Notes: a model not told the origin generated them from the sequence alone. DNA of 64,000 nucleotides from Thiomicrorhabdus sp. 6S3-12 (GCF_017571475.1 NZ_JAGETW010000007.1:62001-126000); one strand, 5' to 3'. Positions 35,614-45,620 are shown, counted from the stretch's first letter. Numbers and translations: made by a program.

Positions 35614-37437
35614 TTAGTCTTTAGAGGCACGCGAAGCGCGCTTACGCTCGTTTTCGGTTAGGAATTTCTTGCGAATACGAATGCTTTCCGGAGTAACTTC
35701 CACTAGCTCGTCGTCATCGATGAATTCCAACGCTTGTTCAAGAGAGAAGCGAATAGGCGGAACCAAGGTTAGCGCTTCATCCGTACCAGAAGCACGAACG
35801 TTGGTCAGCTGCTTACCTTTCAGTGCGTTAACTGTCAGGTCGTTCGCACGGCTGTGCAGACCGATGATCATCCCTTCGTAAACTTCTTCACCGTGACCGA
35901 TGTATAGACGACCACGATCCTGAAGGTTGTATAGTGCGTAAGAAAGCGCCTTACCTTTATCGTTCGAGATAAGCACACCGTTGTTACGCTCACCAACGTT
36001 ACCGGCAAACTTCGGCCCGTAGTGTGAGAAACTTGAGAAGATCAGACCGTTCCCCTGAGTCGCTGTCATGAACTCGGTACGGAAACCGATCAGACCACGT
36101 GAAGGGATGATGAAATCAACACGTACACGACCGTGTCCGTCTGGAACCATGTCTTGCATTTCCGCTTTACGCAGACCCAGTTTTTCCATGATCGTACCTT
36201 GTGATTCTTCAGGTACGTCAACGGTTAGGTTTTCGTAAGGCTCTTGAATTTCGCCGTCTACTTCGCGGAAGATTACTTCCGGACGAGAGATCCCCATTTC
36301 GAAGCCTTCGCGACGCATGGTTTCGATAAGTACCGAAAGGTGAAGCTCACCACGACCGGAAACACGGAACTTGTTCGCATCTTCAGTGTCTTCAACACGT
36401 AGAGCTACGTTAGTTAGTAGTTCTTTGTCCAGACGCTCACGGATTTGACGAGAAGTCAGTAGCTTACCTTCCTGACCTACGAAAGGAGAATCGTTAACCT
36501 GGAAAGTCATACTGACTGTCGGTTCATCAACAGTCAAAGCCGGTAGCGCTTCAACGTTGTCCGGATCGCACAGGGTATCGGAGATATTTAGTGGATCGAA
36601 ACCGGAGAAGGCGATGATGTCACCGGCATGAGCCTGTTCGACATTGATTCGCTCAAGTCCGTGGTAACCGAAGATTTCGCTGAATTTACCTTTACGGGTT
36701 CCGCCTTTAGCGTCAATGATCGTAACCTGCATCCCGACTTTAGCGGTTCCGCGTTTGATACGGCCGGTACCGATAACCCCTTTATAGGTATCGTAATCCA
36801 GAGAGATACACTGCAACTGGAAAGGACCGTCAAGGTCAACTTCCGGAGCCGGTACTTTTTCAACAATGGTTTCGAATACGGCAGTCATATCGCCGTCGCG
36901 AACGTCTTCGTCATAACCTGCGAAACCGTTCAGACCTGAAGCGTACAGTACTTCGAAGTCCATCTGTTCGTCGGTTGCGCCAAGGCGGTCGAACAGGTCG
37001 AATGTCTGATCCAGTACCCAGTCAGGACGTGCGCCCGGACGGTCGATTTTGTTGATGACAACGATTGGTTTCAGGCCTTGCTGAAGTGCTTTTTCGGTTA
37101 CGAAACGGGTTTGCGGCATAGGCCCTTCAACCGAGTCAACCAAAAGCAATACCGAGTCAACCATCGACAGGATTCGCTCAACCTCACCACCGAAGTCGGC
37201 GTGGCCCGGAGTGTCCACGATGTTGATACGGTAGTCGTTCCAGTTGATCGCAGTGTTTTTGGAAAGGATCGTGATTCCGCGCTCTTTTTCCAAGTCGTTG
37301 GAGTCCATGACACGCTCGCCCATGTCTTTGCGTTCGTCCAGTGTTCCGGACTGTCTTAAAAGTTGGTCAACCAGAGTGGTTTTACCGTGGTCAACGTGGG
37401 CAATAATGGCGATATTGCGGATATTTTGCGTTGTCAT
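35614..37437 (-). CDS. typA: Ribosome-associated GTPase TypA/BipA
   Basis: 607 residues, full length. G1 loop [10 protein letters not shown] near the N-terminus, switch [28 protein letters not shown], followed by EF-G-like domains and the BipA C-terminal domain. Translational GTPase that helps 50S subunit assembly and stress adaptation. Codon use is biased as in highly expressed genes. A single-gene unit with its own terminator. Confidence 0.97.
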   Translation of the reverse strand: MTTQNIRNIAIIAHVDHGKTTLVDQLLRQSGTLDERKDMGERVMDSNDLEKERGITILSKNTAINWNDYRINIVDTPGHADFGGEVERILSMVDSVLLLVDSVEGPMPQTRFVTEKALQQGLKPIVVINKIDRPGARPDWVLDQTFDLFDRLGATDEQMDFEVLYASGLNGFAGYDEDVRDGDMTAVFETIVEKVPAPEVDLDGPFQLQCISLDYDTYKGVIGTGRIKRGTAKVGMQVTIIDAKGGTRKGKFSEIFGYHGLERINVEQAHAGDIIAFSGFDPLNISDTLCDPDNVEALPALTVDEPTVSMTFQVNDSPFVGQEGKLLTSRQIRERLDKELLTNVALRVEDTEDANKFRVSGRGELHLSVLIETMRREGFEMGISRPEVIFREVDGEIQEPYENLTVDVPEESQGTIMEKLGLRKAEMQDMVPDGHGRVRVDFIIPSRGLIGFRTEFMTATQGNGLIFSSFSHYGPKFAGNVGERNNGVLISNDKGKALSYALYNLQDRGRLYIGHGEEVYEGMIIGLHSRANDLTVNALKGKQLTNVRASGTDEALTLVPPIRFSLEQALEFIDDDELVEVTPESIRIRKKFLTENERKRASRASKD

Positions 37438-37634
37438 CTAAAAGGTTCTCTTCACTTTGTAATGATTTAGCGCCAACCGGAATGACGGTTTGTTCGATGG
37501 GTCAGGGCTAAGAATTTGAAAAACAAGGTATTATAGGGAATTTGCCGTCAATTAGCGACTCCCATAAAAGAAACTTGGCAGTTTTTTTATTGCATCATAA
37601 GGGTTTTGAACGGAAAAACGGCGTCAAATGCCGG

Positions 37635-37664
37635 AAAAAAGGCCTTGTCCGGAGCAGACAAGGC
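37635..37664 (-). terminator. Intrinsic terminator after the YeeE pair
   Basis: GCCTTGTC and GACAAGGC (37642-37649, 37657-37664) form a perfect 8-bp stem with a seven-base loop, followed on the minus strand by a C and six T residues. It lies 16 bp after the stop at 37681. Confidence 0.85.
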
Positions 37665-37680
37665 GAGAAAAAGGATTGTT

Positions 37681-38196
37681 TTATTTAAGCGCGGCTGAGT
37701 AACTGCCGTTGTTGGCAATGAAAGATTGCAGGATTCCATACGCAAGTGTACCCAGTAACAGTCCGATCAGACTGAAAACCGCACCGATCTTGCCCTCGGC
37801 AATCATCGCCGGAATCGTGCCGGGGCAGGCTGCCGTCATGGCCCAGCCGACGCCGAACAAAAATGCACCGGCGATCAGTCCCTGTTGATAAGGTTTTTTA
37901 ACAAAGTCGACTTCCGTTCCGGTGGCAATGGCATTGACGTGCAGCTTCTTCATAATGAATACGCCGATAATCGCGATAATTACCGCCGTACCGATCACTT
38001 CCATCAATTGGAAATCTTCAAACAGAAACATTTTGGCGTGAAAATCGAAAGTCGTTGCTCCGGCGCGGCTCATCAGGAAGCCGAAAAGCACGCCCATCAA
38101 TAAACCGAGAATATTAATCCGGTAGGCGTGAACAAAGTTCATAAACGTCAGGCTGCCTCCCTGAAGAAGCGGCAGGTGGTGCTGTCCTCGTTTCAT
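37681..38196 (-). CDS. YeeE/YedE-family membrane protein, second half of a split pair
   Basis: 171 residues with about four membrane segments. The conserved cysteine motif of the family appears as AACPG in GVGWAMTAACPGTIP. YeeE/YedE proteins take up thiosulfate or related sulfur compounds; some occur as two half-size genes (PmpA/PmpB type). Start at 38196 is preceded by GAGGA. It follows the other half by 42 bp. Confidence 0.88.
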   Translation of the reverse strand: MKRGQHHLPLLQGGSLTFMNFVHAYRINILGLLMGVLFGFLMSRAGATTFDFHAKMFLFEDFQLMEVIGTAVIIAIIGVFIMKKLHVNAIATGTEVDFVKKPYQQGLIAGAFLFGVGWAMTAACPGTIPAMIAEGKIGAVFSLIGLLLGTLAYGILQSFIANNGSYSAALK

Positions 38197-38238
38197 AACG
38201 GAATTTCCTCGCTAATTATTCGCTTAATGGCTGCCGGC

Positions 38239-38727
38239 TCAGGTGCCGAAGAGCAGACGGGTGGTCAGAAAGGCACTCATAAAGAAAACCGCGCCGGCCA
38301 GAAGGCTTGGCGGATTCAGCATGGCGCCGCCAACCAGGGCGTGTCCGGTGGTGCATGCGCCGGCCAGGCGGGCGCCGAAGCCAAGCAGCATTCCCCCGAA
38401 TATCAGCCAGATTGCTTTGGCTGCATCCGATTGCGGCAAAATCGCTTCATACATACCCATATCAAAACTGATGTGCCAAGGTGTATCGGACGTAAGGGCG
38501 GCGATCAAACCGCCGATCGGGATCCCGATCAGAAACCACAGCTTAATGTTGCTTTTGGTTTCGTACTCGCCTTCGTGATAGTAGCGAACCTTTTTGCACA
38601 GCAGGCCGCAGACGTTGCCGTATCCGGTCGAGCAGCCGGCCGGCTTGCCGATTAACCAGAAGTGTAAAACGACAAACAAGCCGATAGCCAAACCGGCGAC
38701 CCAACCGGACCATACCGTTACTTCCAT
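38239..38727 (-). CDS. YeeE/YedE-family membrane protein, first half of a split pair
   Basis: 162 residues from the ATG at 38727 (AGAGGT upstream); an in-frame extension to 38796 is not needed. Membrane segments at both ends flank a charged loop, and the family cysteine motif appears as GARLAGACTTGHAL. Together with the next gene it forms a PmpA/PmpB-like sulfur-compound channel in the inner membrane; substrate is inferred from the family. Confidence 0.88.
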   Translation of the reverse strand: MEVTVWSGWVAGLAIGLFVVLHFWLIGKPAGCSTGYGNVCGLLCKKVRYYHEGEYETKSNIKLWFLIGIPIGGLIAALTSDTPWHISFDMGMYEAILPQSDAAKAIWLIFGGMLLGFGARLAGACTTGHALVGGAMLNPPSLLAGAVFFMSAFLTTRLLFGT

Positions 38728-38947
38728 TGCAGTGACCTCTAAAATCGTTACGTATTGCTTAAAGGGTAATTTTAGAGATTGTATGGAACCAGTCAAAACA
38801 GCAAATTTACTGGGCAGATAAGGGCGGTTTATTCAGTATAAGAAAAACTTGGGATTGGCGCGGGTTGCCCCGGATGAATCGGGGCCAAAAGAGCCGATTA
38901 TTGTGTGTTGAAAGCTTATAACGCTGCAAGTTGCAGATCGTGCTGGT

Positions 38948-39457
38948 CTATTCAGGTTCCGCAACAATTAAATTTTGCCGTCTGAAGTCATCAAGACGTT
39001 GCAAAGGGATTGCGGCGGCGAAGACCGCAAAGTTTAATTGGCGCAAGTACGCGATGCGATGACGGCCCTGACGAATGCGCAAATAACCGTCGACAAGCGC
39101 GTTTTCAAAGCAGACAGCCGGCACTTTGTCTCCGGTTTGCAGCTGTCGATGCCAGCGTTCGATTTTTTGCCGATGCATTTCTATTTCTGCGGCATGGTCA
39201 GCATGTTGTTGACAGCAGTCGCGCGGAAAATCCGCAAGATCCTGCGGAACATAGTTACAACGGTCCTGTCGCCAGTAGCGATCCCAGCTTTGCAGATCGA
39301 GCAAAACGGTGCGGTATTCAATAGCGGGAAGCGTATCGCCGGATTCGGTAAAGCGGATGCAGCGATCGGAGGCGTTGTCGCAGTATTGCCAAATGCAGCG
39401 ATCTGCCGGATTTTGCAGCTGTTCGCATGGGGTTATGGAGTCTGGAGAATGCGGCAT
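38948..39457 (-). CDS. Small protein with ParB-like RQGRHRIAYL segment
   Basis: 169 residues, cysteine- and histidine-rich in the first half (CDNASDRC, CCQQH), with a C-terminal stretch GYLRIRQGRHRIAYLRQLN that resembles the nucleotide-binding core of ParB/Srx-like domains. That resemblance is by eye. Start at the ATG, 21 bp after the GGDEF-EAL gene, so probably co-transcribed. A longer antisense frame overlaps it but shows no protein-like pattern. Confidence 0.6.
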   Translation of the reverse strand: MPHSPDSITPCEQLQNPADRCIWQYCDNASDRCIRFTESGDTLPAIEYRTVLLDLQSWDRYWRQDRCNYVPQDLADFPRDCCQQHADHAAEIEMHRQKIERWHRQLQTGDKVPAVCFENALVDGYLRIRQGRHRIAYLRQLNFAVFAAAIPLQRLDDFRRQNLIVAEPE

Positions 39458-39478
39458 GGAAAAAATCGCTTAAGCGCT

Positions 39479-41623
39479 CTAATTCGGCAAAGTATCAAGC
39501 CATTTTCGGTAAGGAACCGGTCTTGCGTAAAGATAGCCCTGAATGATCGGTTCGCCAAGTTGATTAAGAATCACCTCCTGTTCGGAGGTTTCGACTCCTT
39601 CGACCACCACTTCGAGATTAAAACTCTGCGCGATTTCGAAAACCGATTTGACCAGAGACTGATCTTCTTCGTTATCGGTGAGCTTCTGCACAAATGAGCG
39701 GTCGACCTTAACTTCGTCCACCGGCAGACGTTTCAGGTAGCTCAAAGAGGAGTAGCCAGTACCGAAGTCATCGATCGAGAAGCGGACGCCGCGCGTTTTC
39801 AGTTCCTGCATTTTGTCGATAATAGTATCGAAGTCGTCGAGGAAAATATTTTCGGTCAGTTCAAGGGTGACCTGTCGCGGATCTACTCCGGTGGAGGCAA
39901 AGATGGTGAGCATGTGCTCCAGGAAATTCGGGTGCGAAAAGTGCTGTCCCGAAATGTTCACTGAAATATGCAGCTGTCTGCCGATCTTCCGTTGTTGCAC
40001 CAACAGTTTGCAGGCTTCGGTCAACATCCACTTGTCGACTTCGATAATTAAATTGCTCTCTTCGGCCAAAGCGATGAATATTTCCGGTGAAATCCAGCCG
40101 CGCTTGGGGTGTTGCCAGCGAATCAGCGCTTCGGCTCTCGGCAGGGGTTCATGTGGGTGAATTTGCGATTGCAGGTAGAGTTCCAGGTCGTTGTTTTCAA
40201 TCGCGACTTCCAGATCCTTTTGCAGTTCAAAGGCATCGGTTATCTGTTGATAGAACTCCGAACGATAAATCACGCTCTGATTATTGCCCAAGTCTTTAGA
40301 GTTACGCAAAGCGATCATGGCGTTGCGAATCAGATCATGAGCCTGATCATGAGTCTTTCGGCCGGTCGGGAAGGAAACAATGCCCTGATTACAGGTGATC
40401 GAGACAATTTCGTTGTCGATCTTGAAGGGCGCGCTCAGCAGATTTTTCACCTTATCGGCAATCGCTTGTTGAAAATGGAGTTCCTTGCCCGTCTCAATAT
40501 GCGTCGGAGCAATCAGGATGAAGAATTCGTCGGCGCTACTACGGTAGAGTTGTTTGCCGCCTTCGGACAACACACTCAAGCGCTTGGCAAACTCGACCAG
40601 AATCTTATCGCCGAAGTCGTATCCCAAAGCGTTGTTGAAAACCTGGAAACGGTTGATATCGAGTTTGACCAGAACCCCTTTCAAATGCTCTTTATAGGCA
40701 TCCTTCAATTGACTGTCGAGGTCTTTCAGCAACATCTGCATGTTCGGAAGTTCGGTTAGCGTATCAAAGTAAGCCAGTTGAAAGATCTGCGCCTCTTCCT
40801 TCTGGCTCAGCTCCAGAGTGTGTTTGAATTTCAATACTGCATGCCCCAAAAGGCGCAGTTCGCCCTTGGTCTGTTTAACCATTCGGTTGACCTGATCAAG
40901 CTTCGGGATTTCCCGTTTGTAGGCGGCCAGATCGCGAAGCGAAGCCATAATGATCTGCAGGTAGTTGGACAGGCGGGAAGCGGAAACCACCGCAATCAGA
41001 AATGCGACCAGAAAACCGATCAGACCGACGTAATAGATCGAGTGTAAGGAGTTTTCGATACGCTCTTGCGTCTCTTCGAATGTTTGGTTGGTGTAATTGG
41101 ATAGCTGCTTGGCGAGTTTATTGGATTTATCGACGAATTTGAAATACTCGACCTGTGCGGCATTGATATATCGGCTGGAGGTTTCCGGGTCAATGACGAC
41201 AATATCGGATGCCATCAGCGAGAAGTTTTTGAAGTTGACGAAGTTTGCCTGCCACGGATCCAGAAGCGATTTATCGGTCAAGAGTTCGTTCAGGCGTGTT
41301 TTAACCCGTGCCAGCTGTTTCTCTGTGGCATCGAGCTGATCGACCATTTTAGAGTGAATCCGGTAGGCTGCGGCATGCGTCAGTTTGTCCTGATTGGTTG
41401 CCAGCAGCAGTTCGTTGAGTCGCTTGTATTGGACTCCGACACTGTCGATAAATCCGATGGTTTCACTGAACTCTTCGACCGTCTGCTTGGCAACAGTACT
41501 GTTCTCCGATTGCGCCTGAGTGAACTCATTCAGAATGTAGATGTTCAGAAACGCCACGACCGCCAGCACGATAAGTGCCGGTAACAGAAACATCAGCAGG
41601 GCCGAAAAGCGCAGGCGAACCAT
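39479..41623 (-). CDS. Membrane GGDEF-EAL protein with degenerate GGDEF
   Basis: 714 residues. Membrane helices at about 8-30 and 195-217 enclose a helical periplasmic sensor of about 165 residues. A cytoplasmic GGDEF domain follows whose signature reads SADEF (about 362-366), then an EAL domain with AEALIRWQHP, ELTENIFLDD and DDFGTGYSSLSYL intact. It is most likely a c-di-GMP phosphodiesterase sensing an external cue. It is unlike the EAL protein at 31761 in its sensor. Confidence 0.92.
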   Translation of the reverse strand: MVRLRFSALLMFLLPALIVLAVVAFLNIYILNEFTQAQSENSTVAKQTVEEFSETIGFIDSVGVQYKRLNELLLATNQDKLTHAAAYRIHSKMVDQLDATEKQLARVKTRLNELLTDKSLLDPWQANFVNFKNFSLMASDIVVIDPETSSRYINAAQVEYFKFVDKSNKLAKQLSNYTNQTFEETQERIENSLHSIYYVGLIGFLVAFLIAVVSASRLSNYLQIIMASLRDLAAYKREIPKLDQVNRMVKQTKGELRLLGHAVLKFKHTLELSQKEEAQIFQLAYFDTLTELPNMQMLLKDLDSQLKDAYKEHLKGVLVKLDINRFQVFNNALGYDFGDKILVEFAKRLSVLSEGGKQLYRSSADEFFILIAPTHIETGKELHFQQAIADKVKNLLSAPFKIDNEIVSITCNQGIVSFPTGRKTHDQAHDLIRNAMIALRNSKDLGNNQSVIYRSEFYQQITDAFELQKDLEVAIENNDLELYLQSQIHPHEPLPRAEALIRWQHPKRGWISPEIFIALAEESNLIIEVDKWMLTEACKLLVQQRKIGRQLHISVNISGQHFSHPNFLEHMLTIFASTGVDPRQVTLELTENIFLDDFDTIIDKMQELKTRGVRFSIDDFGTGYSSLSYLKRLPVDEVKVDRSFVQKLTDNEEDQSLVKSVFEIAQSFNLEVVVEGVETSEQEVILNQLGEPIIQGYLYARPVPYRKWLDTLPN

Positions 41624-41640
41624 CTGTTTTCAGACGCCCC

Positions 41641-42294
41641 TTATTCGCCAAGAAGTTTCGGCCAGTCTCCGGGACGGATACTGCCAAGATATTCGAACTG
41701 GTTATCGCCTTTCGGCAGAAAGATGACCAGGGTCGCTTCTTCAGGGAAATAGCCTATCAGATCCATCATGTTAGGCGCGTGAGCGACCAGAATACGGTTT
41801 TTTCCCGGTTTGACCGGTGTCGAGATCAGGCTGCGGGTTTTGGCGATAACCGGTTTTTTCTCCTCACTGGTCATACTTCCGGTATACATCAGTCCCGGTT
41901 CCAATATGACATTCTGGAATGCGTTTTTCGCCGAGTTTTTAGCTCGGCACATCGGGCTGGCAAAGACGTCGCCGACCGGAATCTGGGCCTGGCGAACATA
42001 GTTACCGACCTGAGTCGTGACCTCAATGCCTTTCTGATTCAAAACTCGCTGGGTGTTGCAGTCGTTCAAATCCACCGCAGGTACACGATCCGGGCGACTG
42101 TTGTCCGTGTTGCCGTGACGCATATACAGAACATAACCGCCATTTTGCAGCTTTTTAAGCAGTTGAGGCGTGGCGATAATCTCATTGAAGTTATCGTTGG
42201 TTTTGGCGCTGTGCGCCTGAAGCGAATAGCTAATGGGAAACAGGATAAAAAACAGCCAGAAAAAGTGACGGAATGTTTTTGGAATGGAAGACAT
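41641..42294 (-). CDS. Exported histidine-phosphatase superfamily protein
   Basis: 217 residues. N-terminal signal peptide (hydrophobic stretch about 10-27, cleavage near QAHSA), then the phosphohistidine motif YMRHGNTD near 57 and a second histidine in LVAHAPNMMDLIG. Periplasmic phosphatase of unknown substrate, related to phosphoglycerate mutases. It precedes the GGDEF-EAL gene by 17 bp, so both may share a transcript. Confidence 0.88.
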   Translation of the reverse strand: MSSIPKTFRHFFWLFFILFPISYSLQAHSAKTNDNFNEIIATPQLLKKLQNGGYVLYMRHGNTDNSRPDRVPAVDLNDCNTQRVLNQKGIEVTTQVGNYVRQAQIPVGDVFASPMCRAKNSAKNAFQNVILEPGLMYTGSMTSEEKKPVIAKTRSLISTPVKPGKNRILVAHAPNMMDLIGYFPEEATLVIFLPKGDNQFEYLGSIRPGDWPKLLGE

Positions 42295-42434
42295 GGCGAG
42301 CTCGATTTGGAATCTAAGAGGATTGAATTAAAGTTAAATGACGGGGCCGTTTTCGTCAAGCTGTGCAGGTGCGAATAATTGTTTGTACTCAAGTCTTAAA
42401 GCGGCATGGAAATCGACGCGGCGGTAGGGTTGCA

Positions 42435-43544
42435 TCATGGTGTTTTATCGTCTTTCGCCTGAGCCGAAGGGGCGACAATGGCATGCTGGCTTAGTGTTTG
42501 AAGATCTCGCCAGGCACGGCCGAAAGGCGAATCGATAAAAACCGCGGCCATACCGGCGCGCGCTTTTAACAGATCTGCGCAACGGACACTGGCCTGTACA
42601 ATTTCCCGGCAATTTTGCTGTACCTGACGGAGGAGTTCTTCCGGCGGCGAAATCCCCTGTTCAAGATATGCCCAGAGGCTTTCGGCCAGTTGATAAAGGC
42701 GATCGCGGTTTGGGGCAATCAGCCGTTGTGCGTTTCCAATTCTGTTTTGAATATCGCTGTCTTCGCTTAACGGCGTTGTCGAACCGGGAATTGTCTTGTG
42801 GCTGATCAGCTCCTCAAATGCTTCGCAGGCATGTTGCGCAATTCCTACTGCAACGCTGGCAAAAGACAGACTGGCCAAGGTTTCCAGCGGGCAGCGAAAA
42901 ATCGCTTCATCCGCAATCGGCGGATTCTCCAGCGAGAAAGTAAAAGCGTCCGGAACTGCGGCAGAGTGGATACTGAAATCGTTGCTGCCGGTCGCCTGCA
43001 TTCCGAACACCTGCCAGGTGTCGTGAATTACAACCTGTTCCGCCGGTACGGCAATCGAAATAATCTCCTTGTCCCCGCCATCGATTTTGCAGTTGGCTGT
43101 AAACCAGGTGGCATGGTAGGCGCCGCTGGCATAGGGCCAGCGTCCGCTGACATCGAAACCGTTTGCCGTTGTTCTTGCCTGGCCGACGGGCATGCCTGAT
43201 CCGGCAATCACGGCCCGCTCCGGTAGAAAAATTTCTCTTGCAGCGTCTTCTTCGAGGAAGCCGGAAAACAGCCCGCCGCCGGCACCGATCATAACCAACC
43301 AGCCGGTAGCGCCGTCTGCCGATGCGATCAGTTCAAATACGCGCAATGCGGTCGGTAGATCGCTTGTTTCGCCATTGTACTTGTCGGCGATAAACAGACG
43401 GAACAGGCGCTGCTCAAATAAGATCGTCAGCAGATCGTCCGTTAAATGCCCCTGCCGTTCCGATTCGAGCGCTGCCTGACGAACCGTCGGCAGGATGGAT
43501 TTTACGCTTTGCAGCAGGGATTCGGAATTCGGGTGTTTACGCAT
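42435..43544 (-). CDS. Acyl-CoA dehydrogenase-like flavoprotein
   Basis: 369 residues. The N-terminal helical domain and middle beta domain (with DVSGRWPYASGA) match the HsaA/DszC-like branch of the acyl-CoA dehydrogenase fold, which includes flavin monooxygenases as well as dehydrogenases. The usual catalytic glutamate of true dehydrogenases is not identifiable by eye. No fatty-acid or aromatic pathway genes are next to it, so its substrate is open. Confidence 0.8.
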   Translation of the reverse strand: MRKHPNSESLLQSVKSILPTVRQAALESERQGHLTDDLLTILFEQRLFRLFIADKYNGETSDLPTALRVFELIASADGATGWLVMIGAGGGLFSGFLEEDAAREIFLPERAVIAGSGMPVGQARTTANGFDVSGRWPYASGAYHATWFTANCKIDGGDKEIISIAVPAEQVVIHDTWQVFGMQATGSNDFSIHSAAVPDAFTFSLENPPIADEAIFRCPLETLASLSFASVAVGIAQHACEAFEELISHKTIPGSTTPLSEDSDIQNRIGNAQRLIAPNRDRLYQLAESLWAYLEQGISPPEELLRQVQQNCREIVQASVRCADLLKARAGMAAVFIDSPFGRAWRDLQTLSQHAIVAPSAQAKDDKTP

Positions 43545-43576
43545 GGGTTGTACAAGGTCCGGCTGTTTTAAAAAAT

Positions 43577-44107
43577 TCAGTGCTCGTTATCCGCTTTGGA
43601 TGCACTGTGGTTATTGTGCCCCAATCTGTCCATTAAGGCGTACATAACGCCGGAAACGACAAAGGTAACGTGCAGACCGATCATCCATGCCAGATGTTTA
43701 TCGCTAAATTCTTCGACGTTCATGAACGCTTTCAGCAGCTCGATCCCCGAGATGGCGACAATCGATGCGATGACTTTGATTTTCAGATCCGAAAACCCGA
43801 TATGCCCCATCCACTCCGGACGGTCCTCATGGTTTTCCAGATCCATTTTGGAAACGAAATTCTCGTAGCCGCTGAAAATAATGATGATCAGCAGGTTCAT
43901 GATCAAGGCGACATCGACCAGTGTCAGTACGCCGATAATGATGTTGCCGCTGGAGGCGCTGCCGAGACTCAAAGCAAGATCCAGCAGTTCTTTGCCGAAT
44001 TTGAAAAGCAGAATGATCATGGCCATCACCAGACCGAGATAAACCGGCGCCATCAGCCAGCGACTGGCAAACAGTAAGCCTTCGAAAAAAGTTTCTACCC
44101 GTTTCAT
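43577..44107 (-). CDS. YqhA/UPF0114 family membrane protein
   Basis: 176 residues with about four membrane segments and the N-terminal ETFFEGLLFASRWLMAP typical of YqhA. The function of the family is unknown. It sits 32 bp upstream of the acyl-CoA-dehydrogenase-like gene on the same strand. Confidence 0.88.
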   Translation of the reverse strand: MKRVETFFEGLLFASRWLMAPVYLGLVMAMIILLFKFGKELLDLALSLGSASSGNIIIGVLTLVDVALIMNLLIIIIFSGYENFVSKMDLENHEDRPEWMGHIGFSDLKIKVIASIVAISGIELLKAFMNVEEFSDKHLAWMIGLHVTFVVSGVMYALMDRLGHNNHSASKADNEH

Positions 44108-44194
44108 ACCATTCTTCTCATAAAAAAAGCTTGGGGTATTTTAGCGGATTTAATAGGGGGCTTGAGAAAATCTGAATGGCTGATAGCCCACGAT

Positions 44195-44419
44195 TCAGGT
44201 GCGGATCAGAAGGCCGGTAATTCGTTTAACGAGCGGGGAAACCAATAAAACCGTCGGGAAAGCCACGATAAAGGCGGTCCACCAAGCGTGAAACCAGATG
44301 CCTAGAAAGTTTTCCGGAATACCTATATTGATGATGCTGACAACGGCGGACATCAGAAACGACATCAACAGGGCCATAAAAAAGCCGAAAACAATGTGCT
44401 GGTATTTGGGGTGAAACAT
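44195..44419 (-). CDS. DUF2798 family small membrane protein
   Basis: 74 residues, two hydrophobic helices, with the family's HPKYQHIVFGFFMALLM opening and WHAWWTAF-like FHAWWTAFIVAFP segment. Function unknown. Starts at an ATG; divergent from the thioesterase gene. Confidence 0.82.
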   Translation of the reverse strand: MFHPKYQHIVFGFFMALLMSFLMSAVVSIINIGIPENFLGIWFHAWWTAFIVAFPTVLLVSPLVKRITGLLIRT

Positions 44420-44485
44420 AAATGCTCCGTGGTAATTCTGAAACGGCTGTTTAATTCAATCGGTTCTTTGTTAAAATTCACAAGA

Positions 44486-44499
44486 GTAGTGATCACTAC
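44486..44499. promoter_or_regulatory. 14-bp perfect palindrome, possible operator
   Basis: GTAGTGATCACTAC reads the same on both strands. It lies in the 190-bp gap between the divergent DUF2798 and thioesterase genes, where promoters for both should be. A dimeric repressor site is plausible; no regulator is identified. Confidence 0.4.
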
Positions 44500-44609
44500 A
44501 CTTTTTTATTCTGGACGATTTGCACAGCGGATTCAAGCGTTTGCTTTTTTCATCCCTTGAGAGAGTGTGCAAAAACCACGAAGAGCCGTTACAAGGTATT
44601 GAGGTTAAG

Positions 44610-44996
44610 ATGCGAAATATTAAGTTCCCTTTTCTGGAACATATCGGCGCGGAATTGACGGCGTTTGAGTCCGGCAGCGCCGAAGTCGAATTACATGTTA
44701 AACCCTATCATTTGCAGCATATGGGATTCGTTCACGGCGGGGTGATTTCCACCTTGATGGATAATACCGGCTGGTATGCGGCGGTTTCCAATCTCGACGA
44801 AGGGTTCACGGCGGTGACGATGGAAATTAAGGTCAATTATCTGAAACCGGCTTCCGGCAAGCATTTGGTGGCCAGTGCCACGGTCAAACGCAAAGGTCAG
44901 AAAGTCTCTTTTGTGACCATTGAGCTACTCGACGGCGAGCAGTTGGTGGCCTATGCGACGGGGACTTACGCGATTCTGCCGGAGAGCGGAAGCTGA
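44610..44996 (+). CDS. PaaI-type hotdog thioesterase
   Basis: 128 residues from the ATG at 44610, chosen because GAGG stands five bases before it and the hotdog fold starts there; an earlier in-frame TTG gives an unlikely extension. The active-site segment HMGFVHGGVISTLMDN is clear. Such enzymes hydrolyse acyl- or aryl-CoA thioesters. Substrate unknown. Confidence 0.88.
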   Translation: MRNIKFPFLEHIGAELTAFESGSAEVELHVKPYHLQHMGFVHGGVISTLMDNTGWYAAVSNLDEGFTAVTMEIKVNYLKPASGKHLVASATVKRKGQKVSFVTIELLDGEQLVAYATGTYAILPESGS

Positions 44997-45029
44997 TCCT
45001 TAAGCATGCACCATGGGATTCCGAAGGTG

Positions 45030-45566
45030 TCAGTCTGTCTGCAGACGGTCGATCGCTTTTCCGAAGTGCTCGACACGATCCCAGTCGGTAAATTCGAAAG
45101 AGGCTGCGGTGTCGGTCGGGCCGTGTGTGAGTTTCATAATCAGGCGGATCATCTGCCGGTCAAGGAAGGTGTAGTTTGGGTAGTCGATTCTTCCAGCGAA
45201 AACATCCGCTTTCGCGGGCTTCCAGTCGGTCTGCTTAAAGAGTTTTTTGAAATAAGGATTGGTTTCGGGGCGGTTTTTTTCCGTTTTTCGCGCGACAACA
45301 TTGACCGAGAAAAACGCGCTCGCTTTACGATTCAAAAGTTCCAGATTCTGCTCGATAAAATGCAAGACGGCGGGGCGGTATTTTCCATAGCGAATGCTCG
45401 CTCCGAGAACCAGTTTGTCGAAAGGCTCCAGATCCATTTGTATCGCCTGCTCAAGAGAGACAGTGCTTACTTGATTGTCGTCGTGTTCCAGTGTTTTCCG
45501 CAGGCGCTCGCAGATCTTTTTGGTATGGCCGTCCACAGTGGAATAAACAATAAGGATTTCTGACAT
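45030..45566 (-). CDS. hemG: Menaquinone-dependent protoporphyrinogen oxidase, flavodoxin-like
   Basis: 178 residues: flavodoxin fold with FMN loop YSTVDGHTKKIC at the N-terminus and the HemG-specific KASAFFSVNVVARK and YPNYTFLDRQMIRLIMK regions. It oxidises protoporphyrinogen IX to protoporphyrin IX in heme synthesis. Other heme genes are not adjacent. Full length for HemG. Confidence 0.92.
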   Translation of the reverse strand: MSEILIVYSTVDGHTKKICERLRKTLEHDDNQVSTVSLEQAIQMDLEPFDKLVLGASIRYGKYRPAVLHFIEQNLELLNRKASAFFSVNVVARKTEKNRPETNPYFKKLFKQTDWKPAKADVFAGRIDYPNYTFLDRQMIRLIMKLTHGPTDTAASFEFTDWDRVEHFGKAIDRLQTD

Positions 45567-45620
45567 AGTGCACGACTCCCTTTCCGTTAGAACGCTTTTC
45601 CCGGCGGAACGCTCCGGAGT

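Noticed and set aside
39038-39697. 219-codon plus-strand frame
   Set aside because: Overlaps the end of the GGDEF-EAL gene and the ParB-like gene, both better supported.
41575-42378. 267-codon plus-strand frame at the phosphatase/GGDEF-EAL junction
   Set aside because: Opposite two well-supported minus-strand genes; no protein-like composition.
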